Below are positions 7,543-17,563 of a stretch of 47,179 bases of DNA, piece by piece; the stretch's first letter is position 1, and the number at the start of each line of letters is the position of its first letter. The stretch covers positions 1-47,179 of the forward strand of contig JABDFR010000017.1 of assembly GCA_013286465.1 (NCBI GenBank), read 5' to 3'. A program made the translations under genes and the position numbers. A model generated the notes under the pieces. It was not told where the DNA came from and ran no database searches. It worked only from the letters and a program-made list of their open reading frames with translations. This DNA is from Acidobacteriota bacterium. GTDB taxonomy: Bacteria; Acidobacteriota; Terriglobia; Acidiferrales; UBA7541.

Positions 7543-8822
7543 TTAAGAGCTCTTTCGAGCGCGGCGCGCAATTTTCCGGCATCGGCTTCGACGCTTACCC
7601 GCTGCCGGGCCAATTCTTCCGCGCTGCGCCGCAGCAAACTGCTCTCCGGATCTTTCAACTGATTGCCGGTAAGAATCGCCACCACGTCCGCGCCAGCCTG
7701 AATTGTTCCAGATTTCCGCAGCTTGCGAATTCCGGCCACGGTCGTGGCCGAAGCCGGCTCGCAACCAATTCCATCGCCAGCCAGCGCAGCCTTTGCCTCA
7801 AATGTCTCCGCATCAGAAACCGATTCACAAAGCCCATCCGTCGCGCGAATCGACCGCAGCGCTTTTTTCCAATTCACGGGATTACCGATGCGAATCGCTG
7901 TGGCCTCCGTTTGCGGGTCTGCGACCGGCGTGAGTTCTGTAGCTCCAGCCGACAGCATGCGGCAGAAAGGATTGGCGCCTTCCGCCTGTGTCACCACCAG
8001 CCGCGGCAGCTTGTCGATGAATCCGTGGCGTCGCAGTTCGCACAATCCCTTGCCCATCGCCGAAACATTTCCCAAATTTCCGCCGGGTACGACGATGTAA
8101 TCCGGGACGCGCCAGCCGCGCCGCTCGAGTAGCTCGAAGATAATCGTCTTCTGCCCCTCCAGCCGAAACGGGTTGAGCGAATTCACCAGGTAGAGGTTTA
8201 GCTCTTTTGCAAACGAGCGCAGTAGATGGAACGCCTGATCGAAATTTCCGGCAACTTCGATCACCATCGCGCCAAACTCAAGCGCCTGCGCCAATTTTGC
8301 CGCGGTTATTTTCCCAGCAGGCACAAAAACGAGCGCCTTCATCCCCGCGCGCACTGCGTAAGCGCTCATCGACGCCGAGGTATTTCCCGTCGAAGCGCAG
8401 GCCACCACGCCGCAGCCGAGAATCGCGCCTTGCGAGACGCACGCGGTCATGCCCAGATCTTTGAACGAGCCGGTAGGATTTGCGCCTTGATGCTTGACCG
8501 TCAAGCGCACTCCGCCGGCCCAATCTCCGGCGCGCGCAGCTTCGACCAGCGGCGTATTCCCTTCGGCCAGAGTCACCACACTCCGGCCCGCGGCGATGAA
8601 TGGAAGCATTTCGCGAAAGCGCCAGACGCCGCTCTGACCTTCGATTCCTGTGCTCGATTTGCGTTGCTGCCACAATGCGAGCAGCGCCGCGCGATCCGGC
8701 GCGGCCATCTCATATTCAACGTCGAGCAAGCTGCCGCAGGCTTCGCAGCGGTATTCGCTCGCGTTCAGTGGGAAGCGCCGCCGGCAGCTTTCGTCAACAC
8801 ATTGTAGAAATGCAGTAGCCAT
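7539..8822 (-). CDS. thrC: Threonine synthase (first copy)
   Basis: A 427-residue PLP enzyme of fold type II that converts O-phosphohomoserine to threonine. The N-terminus has a small zinc-ribbon pattern (Cys 8, 13, 26, 29). The PLP lysine is Lys121 in GSFKDLGM and the phosphate-binding loop is STGNTSAS at about 144-151. IVVPGGNLGNVSAMGKG and ILTGNQLKD near the end fit threonine synthase. A second copy, thrC2, lies at 10025-11275 on the same strand; they are only moderately alike. Its stop TAG lies in the head of a REP element. Upstream (8823-9103) is a repeat-rich gap with no clear promoter, so it could be read from thrC2-thrB or have its own start. Confidence 0.9.
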   Translation of the reverse strand: MATAFLQCVDESCRRRFPLNASEYRCEACGSLLDVEYEMAAPDRAALLALWQQRKSSTGIEGQSGVWRFREMLPFIAAGRSVVTLAEGNTPLVEAARAGDWAGGVRLTVKHQGANPTGSFKDLGMTACVSQGAILGCGVVACASTGNTSASMSAYAVRAGMKALVFVPAGKITAAKLAQALEFGAMVIEVAGNFDQAFHLLRSFAKELNLYLVNSLNPFRLEGQKTIIFELLERRGWRVPDYIVVPGGNLGNVSAMGKGLCELRRHGFIDKLPRLVVTQAEGANPFCRMLSAGATELTPVADPQTEATAIRIGNPVNWKKALRSIRATDGLCESVSDAETFEAKAALAGDGIGCEPASATTVAGIRKLRKSGTIQAGADVVAILTGNQLKDPESSLLRRSAEELARQRVSVEADAGKLRAALERALK

Positions 8823-8929
8823 GAGTCAGTTGCGCCGCCCGACGCGAATTCAAAGCCGCGGACGCCACGAAAAATTATAAGGGTTGCCGCAAAGCAGGTA
8901 AACGCACTAGCGAGCAGGCAGTTCCTTCC

Positions 8930-9107
8930 GTAGCGCAGGCTTGCCCTGAGGGTCGAAGGGCTGCCAGCCGGCGTTTTTCTGAGCGAATGGCGTTGAGTGA
9001 GGGAGATTTCGGTGTGTCGCTGGGATTACGGCAGGACATTTCGCGTAGGCTGCCCGCGAAAAAGAGCCGGCGGGACGCCAGCGCTGCAAAAACGAAAGCC
9101 CGCCTAC
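8930..9107. repeat. Repeat-rich gap between thrB and thrC1
   Basis: GTAGCGCAGGCTTGCCC starts at 8930. CTGCCAGCCGGCGTTTTT (8961-8978) recurs exactly at 45183-45200. On the minus strand there is a family A-like hairpin with GCAG head (about 9064-9087), and a GTAG at 9104-9107 whose TAG is the thrB stop. No gene is seen in 8823-9103. Confidence 0.6.
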
Positions 9108-10018
9108 AAAATTTGGGCACCGAGATTGTCGGCCTTGAGACCCTTGGCACTGGCTGCGACGCCTTGGCGGCTAAATGTATCGACCAGAGCTGCGCCGATC
9201 TTTTCGGCGTTTGCCGTGGCAATCGCCATCACTGACGAGCCAGCGCCGCTGATGAAAACGCCGGCGAGTCCCTCCTCGCGATGCTCAAGGCAATCTGCGA
9301 TTCCCGGAATCAAAGGCGAGCGATAAGGCTGATGAAGGCGATCGCGGAACAACTCAGGTGTAAGCCCGGAGCGGGAACAAAACGCCGCCGTCAGCAATGC
9401 GACACGCTGCAAATTCCGCACCACATCTGCGCGCGAATATTGCGCGGGCAGCACGCCGCGAGCTTTTTCTGTCGGCAGCGGACGATCAGGCGTGACCACA
9501 ATAAAATCGAGCAATGGCGAAACATCGCAGCGGTGAAAAAGGACTTCGCCCGCGCGCTCAGCACCGTCACCATCGGCAATCGCCGCGACAACGAACCCGC
9601 CGCAAAGCGCGGCAGCGACATTATCGGGATGGTGCTCGATGGCAGCAGCTTCGCGGAGCAACTCGCCACGCTCGGGTTTGACGCCGGCAAGCCCGGCTCC
9701 TACCAGCAATCCCGCGACAATCGCCGCCGCGCTTGAACCGAGCCCAACCCCGATGGGAATTTCATTCTCGATTTCAATGTGCGCGCCCGCGATCGGCTTG
9801 CCGGCGGCCGCCGCAAAAGTTCGGATCGCCTTTACGATTAGATTCTCGTCGCCGACCGGAACGCGATCCTCGTTCACCCCGCGGTAGCGCACCTCAAATC
9901 CTGGCGCCGAACGCGGCTCCGCCGTGACGCGCAAATACAAATTCAGCGCGATCGCCGCGCAATCAAAAGCTGGTCCTAGATTTGCCGTGCTGGCAGGAAC
10001 TTGAACGCGTACGGCCAT
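9104..10018 (-). CDS. thrB: Homoserine kinase
   Basis: A 304-residue GHMP-family kinase that phosphorylates homoserine to O-phosphohomoserine, the substrate of threonine synthase. The N-terminal VRVQVPASTANLGPAFDC is the homoserine-kinase opening and the ATP-binding GHMP motif EIPIGVGLGSSAAA is at about residues 88-101; EHHPDNVAAALCGG and GVFISGAGSSVMA complete the pattern. It starts six bases after the thrC2 stop, so both are co-transcribed and both fall under the SAM-I riboswitch upstream of thrC2. The stop TAG is part of a GTAG element. Homoserine dehydrogenase, needed to supply the substrate, is not in the window. Confidence 0.94.
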   Translation of the reverse strand: MAVRVQVPASTANLGPAFDCAAIALNLYLRVTAEPRSAPGFEVRYRGVNEDRVPVGDENLIVKAIRTFAAAAGKPIAGAHIEIENEIPIGVGLGSSAAAIVAGLLVGAGLAGVKPERGELLREAAAIEHHPDNVAAALCGGFVVAAIADGDGAERAGEVLFHRCDVSPLLDFIVVTPDRPLPTEKARGVLPAQYSRADVVRNLQRVALLTAAFCSRSGLTPELFRDRLHQPYRSPLIPGIADCLEHREEGLAGVFISGAGSSVMAIATANAEKIGAALVDTFSRQGVAASAKGLKADNLGAQIL

Positions 10019-10024
10019 CGCGCG

Positions 10025-11275
10025 CTAGGCCGAAGCTGTAGCGGCCACCGCGTTCCCCATATATTTCTCGAAAGCGGCAATTTTCGGCTCGATCGCGTCG
10101 TCGAGTTCGAAGCGCCCAGCCAACGCGTCGGTTGTTTTCAAGCCGTTGCCCGTGATGCACAGCACCGTTTCCTCATCCGTGCCGATGCGTCCCTGCGCCA
10201 AAAGCGATTGCGCGCACGCCACGGTCACGCCGCCGGCCGTCTCGGTAAAAATTCCCTCACTCGCGGCCAGCAATTCGATTCCGCCGACGATATCCGGATC
10301 CGAGCAATCCTCCGCCCAACCGCCGCTCGAACGAATCACCCGCGTGGCATAAATTCCATCTGCAGGATTCCCAATGGCCAGCGAGCGAGCAATCGTCGAA
10401 GGTTTCTGCGGATCAATCTCATCCTTCGAATTCTTCACGGCATCAGCGATCGGCGAGCAACCGGTGGCCTGCGCGCCGAAAAATTTCACGGTCTTGGCTT
10501 CGACAAGCCCCAACGTCACCAGCTCGCCGAAAGCCTTGCTGATTTTCGTGATCAAAGATCCGCCGGCCATCGGCACCACCACGTTATCCGGCAATCGCCA
10601 ACCCAGCTGCTCGGCAATCTCGTACCCTACGGTCTTCGATCCCTCCGCATAATACGGCCGCAAATTAATATTCACGAAGCCCCAGCGATAACGATCCGCA
10701 ATCTGCGAACAAAGCCGGTTCACCTGATCGTAATTTCCCGCAATCCGGGTAACCCGCGCCCCATAAACCTGCGTCCCCACCACTTTCGCCGCTTCCAAAT
10801 CCGCAGGAATGAAAATCCAAGCCTCAAATCCATGACGCGCCGCCTGCGCCGCCACCGAGTTCGCCAAATTCCCGGTCGAAGAGCAACTCACCGTCTCAAA
10901 TCCAAAATTTTTCGCCGCCGCCAAAGCCATCGCCACCACACGATCCTTAAAAGAAAGGGTAGGGAAGCACACCGCGTCGTTTTTCACCAAAAGCCGCCGC
11001 GATCCAATCTTCTTCCCCAATTGCGGCACCTTGACCAGCGGTGTCATGCCCACTGGCAAACCCGAATCGTAACCCTCCGGCTTCGGCAACAATTCCGCAT
11101 AACGCCACAAATTCGCCGGCCGGGCCGTAATCGCCTCGCGCGTAAATTTTCCGCGCACCGCATCCATATCGTAATGAACTTCCAGGGGAGCCAAGCAGTC
11201 GGTACAGATCGAGGAAGGAATGTTTCCGTAATCGCGCTGGCACTCGCGACAACGCAAAGAATAATTCACTCTCAT
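10025..11275 (-). CDS. thrC: Threonine synthase (second copy), SAM-riboswitch controlled
   Basis: A 416-residue PLP-dependent threonine-synthase family protein with an N-terminal zinc ribbon (Cys 9, 12, 24, 27), the PLP lysine at Lys110 in LSFKDRVV and the phosphate loop SCSSTGNLANS at about 130-140. The start ATG 11275 has GGAG about eight bases upstream. It is followed within six bases by thrB, so kinase and synthase act in sequence on homoserine. The 5' region carries a SAM-I riboswitch and terminator, which is normal for methionine genes but unusual for threonine synthase. By family it should make threonine; a role at the methionine branch from O-phosphohomoserine is possible but unproven. 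Confidence 0.9.
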   Translation of the reverse strand: MRVNYSLRCRECQRDYGNIPSSICTDCLAPLEVHYDMDAVRGKFTREAITARPANLWRYAELLPKPEGYDSGLPVGMTPLVKVPQLGKKIGSRRLLVKNDAVCFPTLSFKDRVVAMALAAAKNFGFETVSCSSTGNLANSVAAQAARHGFEAWIFIPADLEAAKVVGTQVYGARVTRIAGNYDQVNRLCSQIADRYRWGFVNINLRPYYAEGSKTVGYEIAEQLGWRLPDNVVVPMAGGSLITKISKAFGELVTLGLVEAKTVKFFGAQATGCSPIADAVKNSKDEIDPQKPSTIARSLAIGNPADGIYATRVIRSSGGWAEDCSDPDIVGGIELLAASEGIFTETAGGVTVACAQSLLAQGRIGTDEETVLCITGNGLKTTDALAGRFELDDAIEPKIAAFEKYMGNAVAATASA

Positions 11276-11321
11276 GGCCGTATCTCCGGGGCTGCGCTGG
11301 GCCCTGCGCGCCCATAAACAC

Positions 11322-11354
11322 AAAAAGCCTCATCCGGGTTTAGGGGAATGAGGC
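11322..11354 (-). terminator. Riboswitch-controlled terminator before thrC2
   Basis: On the minus strand GCCTCAT and ATGAGGC form a 7-bp stem around a 19-base-or-shorter loop and are followed by TTTTTGTGTTT. It lies between the SAM-I aptamer and the thrC2 start codon, the usual expression platform of such switches. Confidence 0.8.
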
Positions 11355-11369
11355 TAGACACCAATCCCC

Positions 11370-11495
11370 CGAATCTTCATGTCCCCCGCGAACCGGGCGG
11401 GAATTGGCACCGAGCGACCAGTCATTATTAATAGCTGGTCCGGTTGTCGTGGCGTCGTCGGGCCCGTACCCCTCAGCCACTCTGCATGAAATTCG
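11370..11495 (-). ncRNA. SAM-I (S-box) riboswitch aptamer
   Basis: Read on the minus strand, the segment shows the S-box core in order: AGAG then GGCTGAGGGG, GGGCCCGACGACGCC, GACAACC, a closed hairpin GACCAG/CTGGTC, GGTGCCAATTCC, a GC-rich hairpin, and GACATGAAGAT. The closing helix P1 pairs CGAATTTCATG (11495-11485) with CATGAAGATTCG (11381-11370) with one bulged base. This matches the conserved SAM-I layout, including the invariant GGTGC-AATTCC and GACAACC blocks. A terminator and then thrC2 follow, so high S-adenosylmethionine should stop transcription of thrC2-thrB. The protein-like 85-codon ORF overlapping this region is a shadow. Confidence 0.92.
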
Positions 11496-11523
11496 GTGCA
11501 CGCCCTCGCGAGCGCGCAAAACA

Positions 11524-11552
11524 ATGGTATTGCCGCATGCCACGCAGGTCAA
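11524..11552 (-). promoter_or_regulatory. Probable promoter of thrC2-thrB
   Basis: On the minus strand TTGACC (11552-11547) is a five-of-six -35 match, followed by exactly 17 bases and TACCAT (11529-11524, four of six). The predicted start near 11517 lies just upstream of the SAM-I aptamer, where a riboswitch promoter should be. Confidence 0.55.
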
Positions 11553-11606
11553 GAACAGAATTCCCCGAACGAACCCCGCGGCAAAGTTCTGCATCATAGC
11601 GCTTTG

Positions 11607-11759
11607 GTAGGGGAGGGTACTTCATACCCTCCCGCTTTTCGGCCCTGTTTTCCCGACAATCCGGCAATCGCATTCCAGTACGAAGTAGAAATTGGTTCGA
11701 GCGATCAATAGCAAGAAACCGGGCTTAAATGCGGGAGGGTCGGAAGCACCCTCCCCTAC
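11607..11759. repeat. REP family D, inverted pair
   Basis: The left copy starts GTAGGGGAGGGTACTTC at 11607 with a perfect 9-bp hairpin GGGAGGGTA/TACCCTCCC; the right copy is inverted and ends CTAC at 11756-11759. They fill most of the gap between the thrC2 promoter and pheA. Other copies are at 27199 and 46534. Confidence 0.8.
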
Positions 11760-11831
11760 TTACATCGCCCGAATTTTGATATTGTTCGCATACGTCCGGA
11801 TAAGCGCTTAGCATCCGAGAGTTTATCGCCC

Positions 11832-12740
11832 ATGCCGAACCGCAACGACATTCCGCGTGTCGCCTTTCAAGGAGAGCGCGGCGCTTTCAGCGAAGAAGCC
11901 ATCGTCGCTCTGCTGGGCGAGAATGTGCGTCTAGTGCCTTGCGATACTTTCGAAGGTCTATTCGCCGCAATTCCCGCGGGCATCGCCGACCTCGCGCTCG
12001 CGCCTTTTGAAAACACGCTGGCCGGCTCGGTGCATCAATCCTACGATCTACTACTCGATAGCTCGCTGCTGATCATCAATGAAGTCGCCATCCCCATCGC
12101 TCACAATTTAATCGGCTGCCCCGGCGCAAATCTCAGCCAAATCCGCGAAGTGCAATCGCATCCCGTCGCGCTAGCCCAATGCCTCGGTTTCTTCGTGCAG
12201 CACCCCGAAATTCAGCGAGTAGTAGCCGGCGACACGGCCGGAAGCGTCCGTGAAGTAATTGAACGAGGCGATCCAAAAGTAGCGGCCATCGCCGGACGCC
12301 ACGCCGCTAAAATTCACGGCGGCGTAATTCTCAAAGAACATCTAGAAGATCACCGCGAGAATTTCACGCGCTTCGTCCTACTCTCGGATGAGCCGCGCGT
12401 CAGCCCGGTAGCAAACAAACTCTCGCTGGTAGTAAGAGTGAAACACCAACCCGGCGCCCTGCACTCAGTTCTAGGCACCTTCGCCAATCGCGAAATCAAC
12501 TTACTAAAAATCGAAAGCCGCCCGCTAAAAGGCAGCCCCTGGCACTACAGCTTTTACCTAGATCTAGAAGGCTCGGTAGCCGATGCGCACGTAGCCGCGG
12601 CCCTAGACGAACTTCGCGCCCACGCCGAAAAACTCCGCATCCTAGGCTGCTACCCAGCCGCAAAACGCGTAACCGAAAGCGCTTCGGGCAACACCCCAGT
12701 TCCAGCAGCAAGAAACTCCGCCACCCGCACCACCGATTAA
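11832..12740 (+). CDS. pheA: Prephenate dehydratase
   Basis: A 302-residue monofunctional enzyme that converts prephenate to phenylpyruvate in phenylalanine synthesis. The catalytic domain runs from AFQGERGAFSEEA (about residue 10) through LAPFENTLAGSVHQSYDLL to the NFTRF motif (about residues 177-181) with its essential Thr-Arg-Phe. The C-terminal ACT domain contains LHSVLGTFANREINLLKIESRP, the ESRP motif involved in Phe feedback binding. No chorismate-mutase domain is fused. It precedes ilvB with a 200-bp gap, on the same strand. The coding sequence uses many GTA and CTA codons, unlike lysC. Confidence 0.95.
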   Translation: MPNRNDIPRVAFQGERGAFSEEAIVALLGENVRLVPCDTFEGLFAAIPAGIADLALAPFENTLAGSVHQSYDLLLDSSLLIINEVAIPIAHNLIGCPGANLSQIREVQSHPVALAQCLGFFVQHPEIQRVVAGDTAGSVREVIERGDPKVAAIAGRHAAKIHGGVILKEHLEDHRENFTRFVLLSDEPRVSPVANKLSLVVRVKHQPGALHSVLGTFANREINLLKIESRPLKGSPWHYSFYLDLEGSVADAHVAAALDELRAHAEKLRILGCYPAAKRVTESASGNTPVPAARNSATRTTD

Positions 12741-12882
12741 TCCGATTACGCTCGCCGTATGCCGGCTGTACCAAACCGACTCACCGCGACACTCTCCATA
12801 AGCATTATTTATCGCGCACAACAGCAATATAAATTGGACTCTCTGCCCTAAAGTAGGGCCTACTAGAAGCACTCAGCTTGAC

Positions 12883-12913
12883 GGGCGGCCGAGCAGTGCG
12901 GTGTCGGTCGCCC
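12883..12913 (+). promoter_or_regulatory. Hairpin in the ilvB leader
   Basis: GGGCGGCCGA (12883-12892) pairs with TCGGTCGCCC (12904-12913), one G-T wobble, loop 11. No T-run follows, so it is not an intrinsic terminator. A 13-bp palindrome AGTAGG-G-CCTACT lies at 12852-12864, and TATAAA at about 12831-12836 could be a -10. The function is unclear. Confidence 0.3.
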
Positions 12914-12946
12914 GAAGTGTACAAGCGCGAGCGGGAGTTGCGGAAC

Positions 12947-14648
12947 GTGCTCAAGACCGGTGCCGAAATCATCTGGGAATGTCTCGAACGCCAGGGCGTG
13001 AAGGTGGTCTTCGGCTACCCAGGCGGCGCGATTCTTCCCACTTATGACGCGATGACGCGTTACAGCGTCCACCATGTCCTAGTGCGCCACGAGCAAGGCG
13101 GCACGCACATGGCCGACGGATTCGCCCGCGCCGGCGGCGGTGTGGGCGTCGCGATCGCCACTTCCGGGCCCGGCGCAACCAACATGGTCACCGGCATCGC
13201 AACCGCGATGCTGGATTCCTCGCCGATCGTCTGCATCACCGGCCAGGTAGGCAGCAAACTAATCGGCTCCGATGCCTTCCAAGAAACCGACATCACCGGC
13301 ATCACTCTGCCAATCACGAAACACAATTATCTGGTCACGCGCGCGCAAGACATCGCCCCAAGCCTGCGCGAAGCCTTTCACATCGCCGCGTCCGGCCGTC
13401 CCGGCCCAGTCCTGGTCGACATCACCAAGGACGCCCAAAATTCCACCTGCGAATTCGATTGGGATGCCGCCGCGCCGAAAGTGCGCCGCATGGAGCCAGT
13501 CCATTTCCCGAAGCCCGACGCACTGGAAAAAGCCCTAGCGCTGATCAATGAAGCGCAAAGGCCGGTAATTCTCGCCGGCCACGGAATTATTCTTTCCGGC
13601 GCGATGCAGGAAGCGATGAAATTCGCTGAGAAAGCATCGATCCCGGTGGCCGAAACGCTGCTCGGCCTCGGCGGCTTCCCAGCCTCGCATCCTCTATCTC
13701 TCGGCATGATGGGCATGCACGGCGAAGCCTGGGTCAACACCGCCATCCAAGAATCCGATTTGCTGCTGGCCTTCGGCATGCGCTTCGACGATCGCGTCAC
13801 AGGAAATCTGAAGACCTACGCGCCGACCGCGAAAAAGATTCACATCGAGATCGATCCCGCGGAAATCAATAAGAATGTCCGCGTGGACATCCCGCTCATC
13901 GGCGACCTGCGCGAAATCCTTCAGCATCTGATCCCCGGCGTCAAGCAAACCGACCGTGGCGCCTGGCTGGCTTATATTGATAGCCTGAAAACCGATTCCG
14001 CCGTCCGCGATATTCAAAATCTGCCCGATAGCGGCCATCTCTACGCCGCGCACGTAATCCACGATCTCTGGCGCGCCACTCACGGCGATGCCGTAGTAGT
14101 AACCGACGTAGGCCAACACCAAATGTGGGAAGCGCAGTATTACCACCACGAAAAGCCGCGCACGCTGATCACCTCCGGCGGCCTCGGCACGATGGGCTTC
14201 GCATTGCCAGCAGCAATTGGCGCAAAATTCGCCCGTCCCGACGCCGAAGTCTGGGTAGTAGCCGGCGATGGCGGCTTCCAAATGACCATGCCCGAACTGG
14301 CCACCATCGTTCAGGAAAAAATCGCCATCAAAATCGCCATCATCAATAACGGCTATCTAGGCATGGTCCGCCAATGGCAGCAATTCTTCTACGACGGCCG
14401 CTACGCCTCCACTCCGATCATCAGCCCAGATTTCGCCAAACTAGCCGAAGCCTTCGGCATCCAAGGAATGTCGGTACGCACGCGCGCCGAAGTCGGCCCT
14501 GCGCTGGAAGCCGCCCGAAATAATCCCGGGCCCGCGCTGATCGATTTCCATGTCGAGCAGGAAGATTCCGTTTATCCCATGGTTCCGGCCGGCGCCGATC
14601 TGCACAATATGATTCGCCGCCCAAACCCGCTGGTCGAGAAAGGCTCCG

Positions 14649-14656
<8 letters not shown>
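12947..14656 (+). CDS. ilvB: Acetolactate synthase, large subunit
   Basis: A 569-residue thiamine-diphosphate enzyme that forms acetolactate or acetohydroxybutyrate, the first common step to valine, leucine and isoleucine. The catalytic Glu49 is in VRHEQGGTHMADG; the FAD-domain and the TPP motif GDGGFQMTMPELAT...NN (from about residue 440) are complete. GTG 12947 is preferred over the TTG at 12878 because GGGAG lies nine bases upstream and the family begins at LKTGAEIIW. The ilvN start overlaps the last eight bases, so large and small subunits are coupled. It heads the run ilvB-ilvN-ilvC. Confidence 0.94.
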
Positions 14657-16327
<1,671 letters not shown>

Positions 16328-16435
16328 GCAACCATGCGCTAGAAAGAGAATCACGCGCGGAAGAAAACACACCGGTTGAAACGCGATCCAAATTTAAATC
16401 AAGCGCATATACTTCCAATCGCAGGCAAAAAATAA

Positions 16436-17362
16436 ATGAGCTTCGAACAATCCCACTGGGTCTGGATGAATGGCAAAATCGTGCCGTGGCAAAATGCCAC
16501 GTTGCACGTCTCCTCCCACGCCCTGCACTACGGCAGCGGCGTCTTCGAAGGCATCCGCTGCTACGACACGGCGCTGGGGCCGGCAATCTTCCGCCTACCC
16601 GAACATCTAGAACGCCTCTGCCAGTCCGCCCAATTCTACGATCTAAAAATCCCCTACACCTCAGCGCAACTAGACGCCGCCGTCTGCGAGGTAGTCCGCC
16701 GCAACGAATTCAAAAGCTGCTATGTCCGCCCCATAGCCTATTACGGCAGCAACAGCCTAGGCGTCCACCCGCGCAACAATCCCACCGAAACCGCGATAAT
16801 CGCCTGGCCCTGGGCCCCATTCCTGAACAAAAATGGCGAGTCGCAAGGCGTCCGCATCTGCATCTCCCCCTGGCGAAAATTTCATTCGACCATGATGCCC
16901 ACCGCCGCCAAAGCCTGCGGCCAATACATTAATTCCATCTTAGCGGTACAAGACGCCCAACGCCGAGGCTTCGACGAAGCCCTCCTACTAGATAAACATG
17001 AACGCATCGCCGAAGGCTCCGGCGAAAATTTATTCGTAGTAAAAGACGGCCGCGTCCTAACCAACGATAGCCGCCACTCCATCCTAATGGGCGTAACCCG
17101 CGACTCCGTCCTGCAACTCGCCCGCGACAACGGCATCTCGGTAGAAACGCGCGATCTGCAACTCGAAGATCTAGCCACCGCCGACGAAGCCTTCTTCACC
17201 GGCACAGCAGTAGAAGTAACCCCCATCAGCGAAATCGAAAATCACCGCACCTGGCCCAACTCCCCAGGCCCCATCACAAAAAAGCTAGCGGACTTATATC
17301 GCGCCGTAACGACAGGCAAAGATTCCCGCTATCACCACTGGCTAAGGCCCGTAGCGGGATGA
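16436..17362 (+). CDS. ilvE: Branched-chain amino-acid aminotransferase
   Basis: A 308-residue PLP enzyme of fold type IV that transfers amino groups between glutamate and the keto acids of Val, Leu and Ile, the last step of the pathway. The opening VWMNGKIVPWQNATLHVSSHALHYGSGVFEGIRCY is typical, the PLP lysine is Lys159 in TAAKACGQYINS, and EGSGENLFVVKDG and GTAVEVTPI follow in the usual order. There is no clear Shine-Dalgarno before ATG 16436. It lies between ilvC and ilvD, separated from each by repeat-bearing gaps, so the ilv genes may not be one single transcript. Confidence 0.95.
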   Translation: MSFEQSHWVWMNGKIVPWQNATLHVSSHALHYGSGVFEGIRCYDTALGPAIFRLPEHLERLCQSAQFYDLKIPYTSAQLDAAVCEVVRRNEFKSCYVRPIAYYGSNSLGVHPRNNPTETAIIAWPWAPFLNKNGESQGVRICISPWRKFHSTMMPTAAKACGQYINSILAVQDAQRRGFDEALLLDKHERIAEGSGENLFVVKDGRVLTNDSRHSILMGVTRDSVLQLARDNGISVETRDLQLEDLATADEAFFTGTAVEVTPISEIENHRTWPNSPGPITKKLADLYRAVTTGKDSRYHHWLRPVAG

Positions 17363-17370
17363 AAAGTTTT

Positions 17371-17434
17371 GTCAGGGCACGACTTTAGTCGTGCCGAATG
17401 CGTTGCAAACTAAGAGGGCTTCAGCCGCTGAGGT
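17371..17434 (+). repeat. Palindromic element with two hairpins in the ilvE-ilvD gap
   Basis: GGCACGAC (17376-17383) pairs perfectly with GTCGTGCC (17388-17395) around TTTA; a weaker hairpin CTTCAGC/GCTGAGG follows. The head is GTCA, not GTAG. The remaining gap to 17563 holds GTGCA-T-TGCAC near 17460 and no gene. Confidence 0.5.
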
Positions 17435-17563
17435 TTTGTTTCTCCGCATCTCGTTCTCATGTGCATTGCACCCAACAAAATTTTCGATTAGCCTCTTCAA
17501 AATTTACGATGCGTCCACCGCAACAGCAACCGATAAACTCAAAATCACGCAAAAGGCAAAAAA

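Noticed and set aside
10001-11317. 438-codon open frame on the plus strand opposite thrC2
   Set aside because: It is the complement of a well-supported threonine synthase gene, has Arg/His-rich composition and no motifs; long antisense frames are expected in GC-rich coding DNA.
11340-11597. 85-codon minus-strand ORF with a CVAC motif upstream of thrC2
   Set aside because: It overlaps the promoter and the SAM-I aptamer, has no ribosome site, and ends inside the terminator loop.
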